5,397 nt of DNA from CAZYWA01 sp964650975 [NCBI: uncultured bacterium]. GTDB taxonomy: Bacteria > JADJOY01. Both the position numbers and the translations under genes were made by a program. The DNA lies in assembly GCA_964650975.1 (NCBI GenBank), contig CAZYWA010000542.1, positions 1 through 5,397 of the forward strand. Reading direction: 5' to 3'. Below the pieces are notes generated by a model. The model worked only from the letters and a program-made list of their open reading frames with translations. It did no database searches and had not been told where the DNA came from. Of the stretch, positions 1-5,397 are shown one piece after another; positions within the stretch are counted from its first letter, which is position 1; each line of letters starts with the position of its first letter.

Positions 1-284
1 GGATCCGCCCCTACGCCCGCGCGTTCGGCTTCAAGAGCACGATCTTGCACGGGTTCGCGACCCTGGCGCGGGCGTGGGAAGGCGTCGTGAAGGAGGAGCT
101 GGGCGGTGATCCCCGTGCCATCGCCAGCTTCGACGCGCGCTTCACCAAACCGCTGGTCTTGCCGGCCAACGTCGGGCTTTACGTGGTGAGCCAGACCGGG
201 AACGTTCGCGGGGGCGAGGTGTTCGTGGGAGACGCCGCGGGGAGCCCGGCGTACCTGGTGGGAAGCTTCGCCCGACCGAGCTGA
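1..284 (+). CDS. MaoC-like acyl dehydratase, C-terminal part (5' end outside window)
   Basis: The reading frame is open to the left edge (first full codon at base 3) and stops with TGA at 282-284, so only about the last 93 residues are visible. The stretch YARAFGFKSTILHG followed by FTKPLVLPA is typical of the C-terminal half of MaoC-like hot-dog (R)-hydratases, where an ILHG or IAHG motif begins the long helix and a 'F.KPL..P' strand follows. Members hydrate or dehydrate enoyl- and 3-hydroxyacyl-CoA or -ACP thioesters in the cytoplasm. The family's catalytic Asp/His motif (D-x-N-P-[IL]-H) normally lies just before the first visible residues, so it is outside the window and activity cannot be judged. 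A TTG at 45 opens a shorter frame, but the homologous residues before it show it is not the start. The fabG4-like gene 94 bp downstream supports a role in fatty-acyl metabolism. Whether this is a single- or double-hot-dog protein cannot be seen. Confidence 0.82.
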   Translation, partial: IRPYARAFGFKSTILHGFATLARAWEGVVKEELGGDPRAIASFDARFTKPLVLPANVGLYVVSQTGNVRGGEVFVGDAAGSPAYLVGSFARPS

Positions 285-365
285 GTTGCACCGGGGCGGC
301 GCGGCAACGCGCCCACCGGAATCACGGTTCGACAGCGCCTGGCGGACGATTGCTTCACAGGGTCC

Positions 366-372
366 AGAGGAG
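366..372 (+). promoter_or_regulatory. Ribosome binding site deciding the fabG4 start
   Basis: AGAGGAG lies six bases before the ATG at 379 and directly abuts an in-frame ATG at 373. The spacing therefore favours 379. The alternatives, ATG 373 and TTG 286, lack correct spacing, and the residues read from 286 resemble nothing at the FabG4 N-terminus. Confidence 0.7.
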
Positions 373-378
373 ATGCAG

Positions 379-1833
379 ATGGCTGACCGACTGATCGAGC
401 TGGGCGCCAACCCCTTCGCCCGTACCGTGATCAAGAGTCTCGGGCTCCCGATCCCCATTCCGCAGAGGCTCGAGCGTTCGAGCGGTGCCTGGGAGGAGCG
501 TCCCCTCGACGGACGCTCGGTGGCGGTTTCGGCGGCGCCCGGCGGCACGCTCGCGGCGGCGCTGGCCGACGCCCTCGGTGCCGCGGGCGCCTCGGTCAGC
601 GTCGTGACCGGCGACGACGAGCTTGCGGCGGTGTTTCGCGCGGCTGGCCAGAAGCACGCGCGCCCGGCGCGGTTCTTCGTGCCGACGGCCCTTCCCGAAG
701 CCGTGACGATGCAGGCGCTGGTGTTCGACGCCAGCGGTGCCAGCGATCCGGCCGCACTTCGAGCGCTCTACGACTTCGCCCATCCCTGGGTGGCGAAGCT
801 CGGCCGCTGCGGGCGGGTCGTGGTGCTCGGACGTCCACCCGAGCAGCAAGCTTCCGCAGCGCGAGCGGCGGCGCAGGCGGCTCTCGAAGGTTTCGTGCGC
901 AGTGTCGGCAAGGAAATCGGCCGCAACGGCTCCACCGCGGCGTGCGTCTTCGTGGAGGCCGGTGCGGAGGCGCAGCTCGATGGGTTACTCGCCTTCCTGC
1001 TCTCGCCTCGGGCGGCGTTCGTGAGCGGCGCGCGAATCCGGCTCACGGCGGCCGCCGGCGTGCGTCGCGGGGGCAACGGCAATCCCGCGAGCTACGCGCG
1101 ATCGCTCGCCGGACAGGTGGTGCTGCTCACGGGAGCGGCGCGCGGCATCGGCGCGGCCACGGCGGAGCTGCTCTCGCGCGAAGGCGCGCGGGTGGTGGGG
1201 ATCGATCGCCCGGGGGACGCCGGTCCGCTCGGCGAGGTGATGCGCGCGGTGGGCGGCGTGCCGCTCTCCGTCGACGTCACCGATCCCGCCGCGCCGGCGA
1301 TCATCGCCGACCACGTGCGCAAGGAATACGGCGCGGTGCACGCCGTGATCCACAACGCCGGCGTCACTCGAGACAAGACCCTCGCGCGCATGAGCCCGGA
1401 GCTCTGGAACCAGGCCATCGACATCAACCTGGGCTCGGTGGTGCGAATCACCGACGCGTTGCTCCCGGATCTCATCCACGACGGCGGTCGCATCATCTGT
1501 CTCTCGTCCGTGGCGGGGATCGCGGGGAACGTGGGCCAGACCAACTACAGCGCTTCCAAGGCCGGGATCATCGGTTTCGTGACGGCGCTGGCGCCGGCAC
1601 TCGCGGCGCGCGGAATCACGGTCAACGCCATCGCGCCTGGCTTCATCGAGACGCGCCTCACCGCGGCGATCCCGTTCGCGATCCGCGAGGCCGGGCGACG
1701 GCTCTCGAGCCTGGCTCAGGGCGGCTTGCCCGAAGACGTCGGCCAGGCACTCACGTTCCTCGCCATGCCGGTCTCGCAAGGCCTCACGGGCAGCGTGCTC
1801 AGGGTGTGCGGCGGCGCCTTCATCGGCGCCTAG
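379..1833 (+). CDS. fabG4: High-molecular-weight 3-oxoacyl-thioester reductase, FabG4 type
   Basis: A 484-residue short-chain dehydrogenase/reductase, close to the roughly 450 residues of mycobacterial FabG4 and about twice the length of ordinary FabG. Residues 1 to about 235 form the FabG4-type N-terminal flavodoxin-like domain, including LGRCGRVVVLG and LEGFVRSVGKEIGR. The catalytic Rossmann domain starts near residue 243. It has the nucleotide-binding motif TGAARGIG (251-258), NAG (326-328), a tetrad that appears intact (Asn350, Ser377, Tyr390, Lys394), and PG-FIET (from 420). The C-terminus RVCGGAFIGA closely matches what I recall of FabG4. Asp276, at the end of the second beta strand, favours NADH over NADPH. 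The enzyme would reduce 3-oxoacyl-CoA or -ACP to the 3-hydroxy form in the cytoplasm. It lies downstream of a MaoC-like dehydratase that would act on the product. The ATG at 379 is chosen because of its ribosome site and because MADR begins the family-like N-terminus. The family call is firm; whether the pathway is synthetic or degradative is open. Confidence 0.93.
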   Translation: MADRLIELGANPFARTVIKSLGLPIPIPQRLERSSGAWEERPLDGRSVAVSAAPGGTLAAALADALGAAGASVSVVTGDDELAAVFRAAGQKHARPARFFVPTALPEAVTMQALVFDASGASDPAALRALYDFAHPWVAKLGRCGRVVVLGRPPEQQASAARAAAQAALEGFVRSVGKEIGRNGSTAACVFVEAGAEAQLDGLLAFLLSPRAAFVSGARIRLTAAAGVRRGGNGNPASYARSLAGQVVLLTGAARGIGAATAELLSREGARVVGIDRPGDAGPLGEVMRAVGGVPLSVDVTDPAAPAIIADHVRKEYGAVHAVIHNAGVTRDKTLARMSPELWNQAIDINLGSVVRITDALLPDLIHDGGRIICLSSVAGIAGNVGQTNYSASKAGIIGFVTALAPALAARGITVNAIAPGFIETRLTAAIPFAIREAGRRLSSLAQGGLPEDVGQALTFLAMPVSQGLTGSVLRVCGGAFIGA

Positions 1834-1841
1834 CGAGCGGC

Positions 1842-1870
1842 TTCATCCGCGGCCGCTACGGGCGTAGGAT
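1842..1870 (+). promoter_or_regulatory. Weak sigma-70-like promoter candidate
   Basis: TAGGAT at 1865-1870 matches four of six positions of a -10 box. TTCATC at 1842-1847, 17 bp upstream, matches only three of six of a -35 box. It sits in the 87-bp gap before the secreted-protein gene, where a promoter for the next three genes would be expected. The -10 overlaps a small dyad (CTACG at 1856-1860, CGTAG at 1863-1867). Boxes this weak occur by chance, and readthrough from fabG4 is an alternative. Confidence 0.25.
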
Positions 1871-1908
1871 CGGGAGCGGTGCGGCCGCCCACTCCGGCGA
1901 GCCCGCAC

Positions 1909-1914
1909 GGGAGG
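1909..1914 (+). promoter_or_regulatory. Ribosome binding site of the secreted-protein gene
   Basis: GGGAGG is placed six bases before the ATG at 1921. It selects this start over the in-frame GTG at 1879, which has no comparable site and would put 14 residues ahead of the signal peptide. Confidence 0.7.
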
Positions 1915-1920
1915 TGCACG

Positions 1921-2283
1921 ATGGTCGTTCCGCGAGTTTCGGTGCAGCGAGTCTTGGCTTCGAGCGCCGCGGCTGTAGCACTGCTGCTGGGGCCGCAGCC
2001 GGCCACCGCCGGCAACGACGCGCAGCAGCCGGCCAAGCGCGATCCGGCCGTCGATCGCGCCGCGGCGCGCGCGATCGTCCACCTCGACACCCGCTCGGGG
2101 CGCATCACGGTCTTCGCTGGCGAGCTGGGCCGGTACTTCTCGATCGTCGGCACCGACGGTCAGGTGGTGGCCGAGCGAATCAGCGCAGACGAGCTCGCGG
2201 CCAGCCATCCCGAGGTCGCGATCGTCGTCGACCACGGCATGGCGATCCAGATGGCGGACGTGGAGCTCACCGGCGCTCCATGA
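1921..2283 (+). CDS. Small secreted or periplasmic protein of unknown function
   Basis: A 120-residue protein I do not recognise. It begins with a probable Sec signal peptide: MVVPR with two arginines (5 and 10), a hydrophobic core from about residue 11 to 24, and an ATA motif at 28-30 giving a likely cut before Gly31. The mature part of about 90 residues starts with a short polar, Gln/Lys-containing linker. It then shows alternating hydrophobic stretches (IVHLDTRSGRITVF, YFSIVGTDGQVVAERIS) that look like a small beta-rich domain, followed by a segment around ELAASHPEV and a final strand. No catalytic motif, cysteine or lipobox is visible. Its stop codon overlaps the start of the pyrophosphatase gene in an ATGA, which implies translational coupling. 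The ATG at 1921 is supported by its ribosome site and the signal peptide. The gene is very likely real; its function is unknown. Confidence 0.75.
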   Translation: MVVPRVSVQRVLASSAAAVALLLGPQPATAGNDAQQPAKRDPAVDRAAARAIVHLDTRSGRITVFAGELGRYFSIVGTDGQVVAERISADELAASHPEVAIVVDHGMAIQMADVELTGAP

Positions 2284-2963
2284 TCGACGCGAGCTCGCCG
2301 CGGACCGCGCCGCTCTCGAGCCTGGTGTTCCGCGCGCATCCCTGGCACGGGGTCGCGATCGGCGCGCGCGCCCCCGAGGTGGTCACGACCTACGTCGAGA
2401 TCGTGCAAGCCGACACCGTGAAGTACGAGGTCGACAAGGCGACCGGCATCCTCAAGGTCGACCGGCCGCAGAAGTTCTCGAACGTCTGCCCGTCGCTCTA
2501 CGGCTTCGTGCCGCAGACCTACTGCGGCGATCTGGTGGGTGCGCTGTGCGCGGATCGCATCCGCCGCCCCGGAATCGCGGGTGACGGCGATCCGCTCGAC
2601 ATATGCGTGCTGGCGGAGAAGGTGATCCCGCGCGGCGACATCCTGCTGCAGGCCGTGCCGATCGGTGGGCTGCGGATGGTCGACAAGGATGAGGCGGACG
2701 ACAAGATCATCGCCGTGATGGAGAACGATGCGGTGTTCGGCGTGTGGAAGGACATCGCCGACTGCCCGAGTGCCCTGGTGGACCGGCTGCGTCACTATTT
2801 CCTCACCTACAAGGACGCGCCTGGCAGCGGCGAGCGGCGCGTCGAGATCACCCACGTCTACGACCGCCTGGAGGCGCACGAGGTGATCCGCCGCTCGCAG
2901 GCCGATTACCGCGCCAAGTTCGGCGATCCGCTGCGCGAGCTGGCGCGCGGCGCGGCGCGCTGA
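2280..2963 (+). CDS. ppa: Soluble inorganic pyrophosphatase (family I)
   Basis: A 227-residue cytoplasmic enzyme hydrolysing pyrophosphate to two phosphates, which pulls activation reactions (acyl-CoA, aminoacyl-tRNA and nucleotide synthesis) forward. The family signature DGDPLDI is present, giving metal ligands Asp102, Asp104 and Asp107. By alignment to the E. coli enzyme from memory, Lys48, Glu50, Arg62, Tyr74, Asp135, Asp140, Lys142, Tyr177 and Lys178 fill the other active-site positions, so it looks fully active. It is longer than the roughly 175-residue E. coli form. The extra N-terminus includes HPWHG (20-24), and an insert of about 17 residues precedes the signature. With KVDRPQKFSN and PQTYCGD these recall the chlamydial subtype. 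The ATG at 2280 overlaps the previous stop. The nearest GGAG (2262-2265) is 14 bases away, so initiation probably depends on coupling. A membrane-protein gene follows after 25 bp. Confidence 0.95.
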   Translation: MIDASSPRTAPLSSLVFRAHPWHGVAIGARAPEVVTTYVEIVQADTVKYEVDKATGILKVDRPQKFSNVCPSLYGFVPQTYCGDLVGALCADRIRRPGIAGDGDPLDICVLAEKVIPRGDILLQAVPIGGLRMVDKDEADDKIIAVMENDAVFGVWKDIADCPSALVDRLRHYFLTYKDAPGSGERRVEITHVYDRLEAHEVIRRSQADYRAKFGDPLRELARGAAR

Positions 2964-2988
2964 TTGGCCGACGTCCAGCCGGGTCCGC

Positions 2989-3411
2989 ATGGAACCGCTG
3001 CGCCTGGCTCATCTGTGGGCACTCGCCACCTGGGGCGGCGTGGTGCTCGCCGAGCTGATCGTGGAGATCGCCGCGCGCGACGACGCGGGCCACGCGCAAG
3101 CGTCGCGGCTCCACTTCTGGATCGACGTGCTGATCGAGGTGCCGCTCTTGATCACGATCGTCGCGACCGGCTCGATGCTGCTCGGGCGCACGGGCGGGCT
3201 CTCGCAGGCGCTCGCCGTCAAGCTGGGCTGCGCCTTCACCGCGCTCACGCTCAACGCCTACTGCGTCTTCCTGGTGGTGCTGCGCCACAACGCGATCGCC
3301 GACCCGGCCGAGGTGCGCCGCCTGAGCCGCCGCATCCGCTGGACCGGCGCCGGCATCCCGTTCGGCCTCGCCGCGCTCTGGATCGGGCTCACGCGCTTTC
3401 ACGCGTGGTGA
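2989..3411 (+). CDS. Four-helix integral membrane protein of unknown function
   Basis: A 140-residue protein with four predicted membrane spans at about residues 5-28, 44-66, 74-98 and 118-136. Short polar links join them, and the loop before the last span is Arg-rich (VRRLSRRIR, 109-117). By the positive-inside rule this places that loop in the cytoplasm. Several polar residues fall inside or at the edge of helices: His8, Glu22 and Glu26 in span 1, His42, Asp46 and Glu50 around span 2, Asn89 in span 3 and His100 after it. The opening 'LRLAHLWALATWGG' loosely recalls the first helix of small CopD- or DUF2269-like membrane proteins, but I cannot assign it to them. The ATG at 2989 retains the complete first span; no convincing ribosome site precedes it. 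It lies 25 bp after ppa and probably shares its transcript. Confidence 0.72.
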   Translation: MEPLRLAHLWALATWGGVVLAELIVEIAARDDAGHAQASRLHFWIDVLIEVPLLITIVATGSMLLGRTGGLSQALAVKLGCAFTALTLNAYCVFLVVLRHNAIADPAEVRRLSRRIRWTGAGIPFGLAALWIGLTRFHAW

Positions 3412-3419
3412 GGCACGCG

Positions 3420-3482
3420 CGCGATCGATCGCGGCCCACCGAGGGACCGGTGGGCGTCCAAGGGGGCTCTCGCGCGCGAGAG
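3420..3482. terminator. Three successive dyads in the convergent gap, probable two-way terminator
   Basis: The 113-bp gap between convergent genes holds three perfect inverted repeats. CGCGATCGATCGCG (3420-3433) is a 14-bp palindrome without a loop. GCCCACCG / CGGTGGGC (3434-3441 and 3448-3455) has an 8-bp stem and 6-base loop. CTCTCGCGCGCGAGAG (3467-3482) is a 16-bp palindrome. The middle one is a good RNA hairpin. None is followed by a T-run on either strand, so classical intrinsic termination is not shown; hairpin-assisted or Rho-dependent ending of both transcripts is the best reading. The palindromes could instead bind a dimeric protein. Confidence 0.45.
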
Positions 3483-3524
3483 GGCGAATGGGCCTCGAAT
3501 CGCAAAACTCCGCGGTTGGGCGGC

Positions 3525-5397
3525 TCAGCGGGCGAGCGTCACCTCAGCGGTTCCGTTCGCGCCGAGGGTCGCGTGGGCTTCTGGAAGGAGCCGCTCAGAT
3601 CGCGTGTCGTAAGCGAGCAAGGTGACCGGTTCGCCCGGGGCGCCGTCGAGGGTCACCTCGATCGAGTCCGTGGTGGTGCGGACGTCGCGGAAGCGCTTGT
3701 CGGCGAGTGTCACGAACTTCGCGGGCTCGCCGATCAGCGCCAGACCGTTCTCGAGGACCGGCGCCAGCACGACGAAGTCGTAATCGAACGGTTTGCCGAG
3801 CGGCGCGAGATCGACCGTACGCGAGGCGAGCTGCGCCCGGCCACTACGCCAGTCGTACGCGACGACCGGAGCGCCGATGCCGAGATCCGCGGTCAGATCG
3901 ACGCTCCAGTTCGTGATCGTCTCCGGGAGCACGAACATGTCGTCGAGCGGCTCGTCGTACTCGATCGCCGCGAAGACACCGTCGAGCAGGCGCCACACGT
4001 CGTCGCCGCGCCACAGCGCGTACGCGGCGAGGTAGGTCCACGTGCCGACGCCGTCTCGCTTCGAGTAGGTGCTCACCGTGTAGGGGCGCGTGTGCGGCAG
4101 GAACATCGCGTCGATGGGTGTCGCCGGCTTGTCGGGCTTGAGCAGCAACCCGTCCGCGCGACAGGTGCGCGCGAGCAACGTGGCGTCGGCGGCGCCGACG
4201 CCGTCGCTCGGTCCCACGAGACCCGCGCTGAGGGTGCTCACCAGCGCTTCCTGGACGTTCTGGTGCTCGTCGAGGAGATCGCGCTGGTCGGGTGCGCTCA
4301 GGAAGTTGTCCTTGAACGGCCACACACCGACCGCCCACGCGAGCAGGCTGGTGGTGTGGAACTGCGGCCAGTACAGGGTCTTGGGCGCGCCGGCCATGTA
4401 ATCGATCGAAACTCGCGCGCTGGTCACGGCCGGATGGTGCCCCACGTCGAGAAAGTGGCCCGGACCGGGCATGCAGAGCTGCACCGTGAGCCCCGCGTCG
4501 CTCGCGGCGCCGGTGAGATTCGTCATCCAGTCCTCGGCGCGGCCCAGCGCCTGACGCAGCCAGGGCACACCCCAGAACTGCGCCATGAGCCAGTCCTGCT
4601 CGTAGGTGACGGCGCTCCAGCTCCTGGCACTGGCCATGAATTCGTCGAAGACTCCGCGCCCGGTGGGAAAATCCATGTCGGGGTTTCCACCGCCGCGCAC
4701 GAACTCGTATTGCTGGGCGTAATCGTTGTCGGGCGCGAACCAGCGGTTGTGGAGCACCAGCGGCAGCCCGAGGCGCGCCTGGAACGCGCTCAGTCCGTCG
4801 GGGAACATCCACGGCTGCGGCTGCCACGAGATCAGCCCGCCGCGTGGCGGATCCTTGAAGTACCACCACGAATCGAGCTGCATGTAGCGGAACGGGATGT
4901 GGCGCGAGCGGGCGTCGTTCGCGACGGAGAGCAGGGTGTCCTCTTCGTCGAGGCCCGGTGCGGTCGCGTAGTAGTAAATGGCGCCGTTGTCGGTCCAGTA
5001 GCCGAGGTTCGCAAGACCGGGATCGGCGTAACGATCGGGAACCGCTCGGCCGAGGCGCTTGCGCAGCGCGGCGCCCCAGCGTTCCATCGTGGCGTTGATG
5101 CCGTGGCCTCGCACCAGCAGGAAATCGTGGTGGAATCCCGACGGGATCTCGCCGATCTCGCCCTCGATTCCCGAGTGAAGGGCGCCTCCTTCGAGCCACA
5201 CCAGCGTCTCGAACGGATGGTCGACGGGCGAGAAGACCACCGCGTCGAGGTCGTCGCTGAACACGACCAGCGGGCCGTTGGTGCGGATGGCGCTGCGGGT
5301 GGGCGGAGCCATCGGCTCCATGCGAAACGTGAGGATGTTGGTGAAGCGCGGATCGAGGGGGATCGAGGGGTACTCGACGGCGGGAGTGTAGAAATCG
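3525..5397 (-). CDS. Putative glycoside hydrolase, clan GH-D-like (alpha-galactosidase-type) barrel; 5' end outside window
   Basis: The frame runs from the TGA at 3525-3527 to the right edge, at least 623 residues, with no upstream stop. The 25 codons before the Met at 5321 read as ordinary protein (YTPAVEYPSIPLDPRFTNI), so that Met is probably internal. Counting from it, residues 1 to about 95 look like an N-terminal beta domain. From about 105 a barrel-like region begins with LGYWTDNGA, then RYMQLDSWW (145-153), resembling the early-strand 'D-x-W' substrate motif of GH27/GH36. YEQDWL (240-245) could carry the nucleophile Asp243, and RVSIDY (303-308) the acid/base Asp307, in analogy to GH-D enzymes. 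TCRADGLLLKPDKPAT (386-401) is a distinctive block. Residues from about 460 appear beta-rich and may be a C-terminal sandwich. Substrate is unknown; an alpha-galactoside is only a guess. Any signal peptide lies outside the window. No neighbouring carbohydrate genes help. Confidence 0.65.
   Translation of the reverse strand, partial: DFYTPAVEYPSIPLDPRFTNILTFRMEPMAPPTRSAIRTNGPLVVFSDDLDAVVFSPVDHPFETLVWLEGGALHSGIEGEIGEIPSGFHHDFLLVRGHGINATMERWGAALRKRLGRAVPDRYADPGLANLGYWTDNGAIYYYATAPGLDEEDTLLSVANDARSRHIPFRYMQLDSWWYFKDPPRGGLISWQPQPWMFPDGLSAFQARLGLPLVLHNRWFAPDNDYAQQYEFVRGGGNPDMDFPTGRGVFDEFMASARSWSAVTYEQDWLMAQFWGVPWLRQALGRAEDWMTNLTGAASDAGLTVQLCMPGPGHFLDVGHHPAVTSARVSIDYMAGAPKTLYWPQFHTTSLLAWAVGVWPFKDNFLSAPDQRDLLDEHQNVQEALVSTLSAGLVGPSDGVGAADATLLARTCRADGLLLKPDKPATPIDAMFLPHTRPYTVSTYSKRDGVGTWTYLAAYALWRGDDVWRLLDGVFAAIEYDEPLDDMFVLPETITNWSVDLTADLGIGAPVVAYDWRSGRAQLASRTVDLAPLGKPFDYDFVVLAPVLENGLALIGEPAKFVTLADKRFRDVRTTTDSIEVTLDGAPGEPVTLLAYDTRSERLLPEAHATLGANGTAEVTLAR
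5351..5370. repeat. Two-copy 10-bp tandem repeat inside the glycosidase-like gene
   Basis: GATCGAGGGG occurs twice in immediate succession. It lies in coding sequence on the opposite strand (residues around PSIPLDP). The unit is not a multiple of three, so gain or loss of a copy would shift the frame. With two copies it is most likely chance or a small local duplication. Confidence 0.5.

Noticed and set aside
1-6. GGATCC at the very start of the window as a cloning junction
   Set aside because: A single restriction-site hexamer is expected by chance, and the open dehydratase frame runs through it without a break.
286-378. TTG at 286 as start of fabG4, adding 31 residues
   Set aside because: No ribosome site precedes it, the extra residues do not resemble the family, and AGAGGAG is correctly spaced for ATG 379.
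285-378. Possible promoter or terminator between the MaoC and fabG4 genes
   Set aside because: No paired -35/-10 boxes or convincing stem-loop could be seen; the two genes may simply share a transcript.
985-1779. Long minus-strand open frame opposite fabG4
   Set aside because: Its translation is low-complexity Arg/His-rich sequence, as expected opposite a GC-rich gene. The plus strand carries an unmistakable, fully conserved enzyme.
1879-1920. GTG at 1879 as start of the secreted-protein gene
   Set aside because: It would place 14 Pro-rich residues before an otherwise well-formed signal peptide and ignores the GGGAGG site before ATG 1921.
942-2279. A stop-free frame running into ppa, which would give a 673-residue fusion
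   Set aside because: The upstream part is Arg/Gly-rich shadow translation of fabG4 and of the secreted-protein gene. Pyrophosphatase homology begins only after the ATG at 2280.
2160-2990. 276-residue minus-strand open frame opposite ppa
   Set aside because: It is antisense shadow of a clearly conserved gene and shows no recognisable domain.
3844-5199. 451-residue minus-strand open frame in a second frame of the glycosidase-like gene
   Set aside because: It is almost entirely Arg-rich compositional shadow; the overlapping frame has the coherent protein with conserved-looking motifs.

Overview
The window is GC-rich, densely coding bacterial DNA with GC-biased third codon positions and short intergenic gaps. 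Protein resemblance, recalled from memory and not searched, points to a high-GC soil or aquatic bacterium, possibly of the former Deltaproteobacteria (Myxococcota or Binatota type). That placement is tentative. There are no mobile elements, CRISPR arrays, tRNAs or rRNAs.

Left block (1-1833, plus strand): the 3' end of a MaoC-like hot-dog acyl dehydratase gene, then a complete high-molecular-weight 3-oxoacyl-thioester reductase of the FabG4 type. These two enzymes would carry out consecutive steps on a beta-oxygenated acyl chain: keto to hydroxy by the reductase, hydroxy to enoyl by the dehydratase, or the reverse. The pairing recalls the mycobacterial htdX-fabG4-fadA2 locus.

Middle block (1921-3411, plus strand): a small unrecognised secreted protein overlaps the start codon of a family I soluble inorganic pyrophosphatase of a Chlamydia-like subtype. 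A four-helix membrane protein of unknown function follows after 25 bp. The spacing suggests one transcript. A weak promoter-like box within a small dyad lies in front of this block.

Right block (3525-5397, minus strand): a large gene that runs off the right edge and converges on the middle block. Its product resembles a clan GH-D-like (GH27/GH36 alpha-galactosidase-type) beta/alpha barrel with a C-terminal all-beta region. Three consecutive perfect dyads fill the convergent gap (3420-3482) and probably mark a two-way transcription end.

Most of the window looks like ordinary metabolism. The items most worth a second look are the glycosidase-like protein with non-standard active-site motifs, the secreted orphan translationally coupled to the pyrophosphatase, and the three-palindrome convergent spacer.
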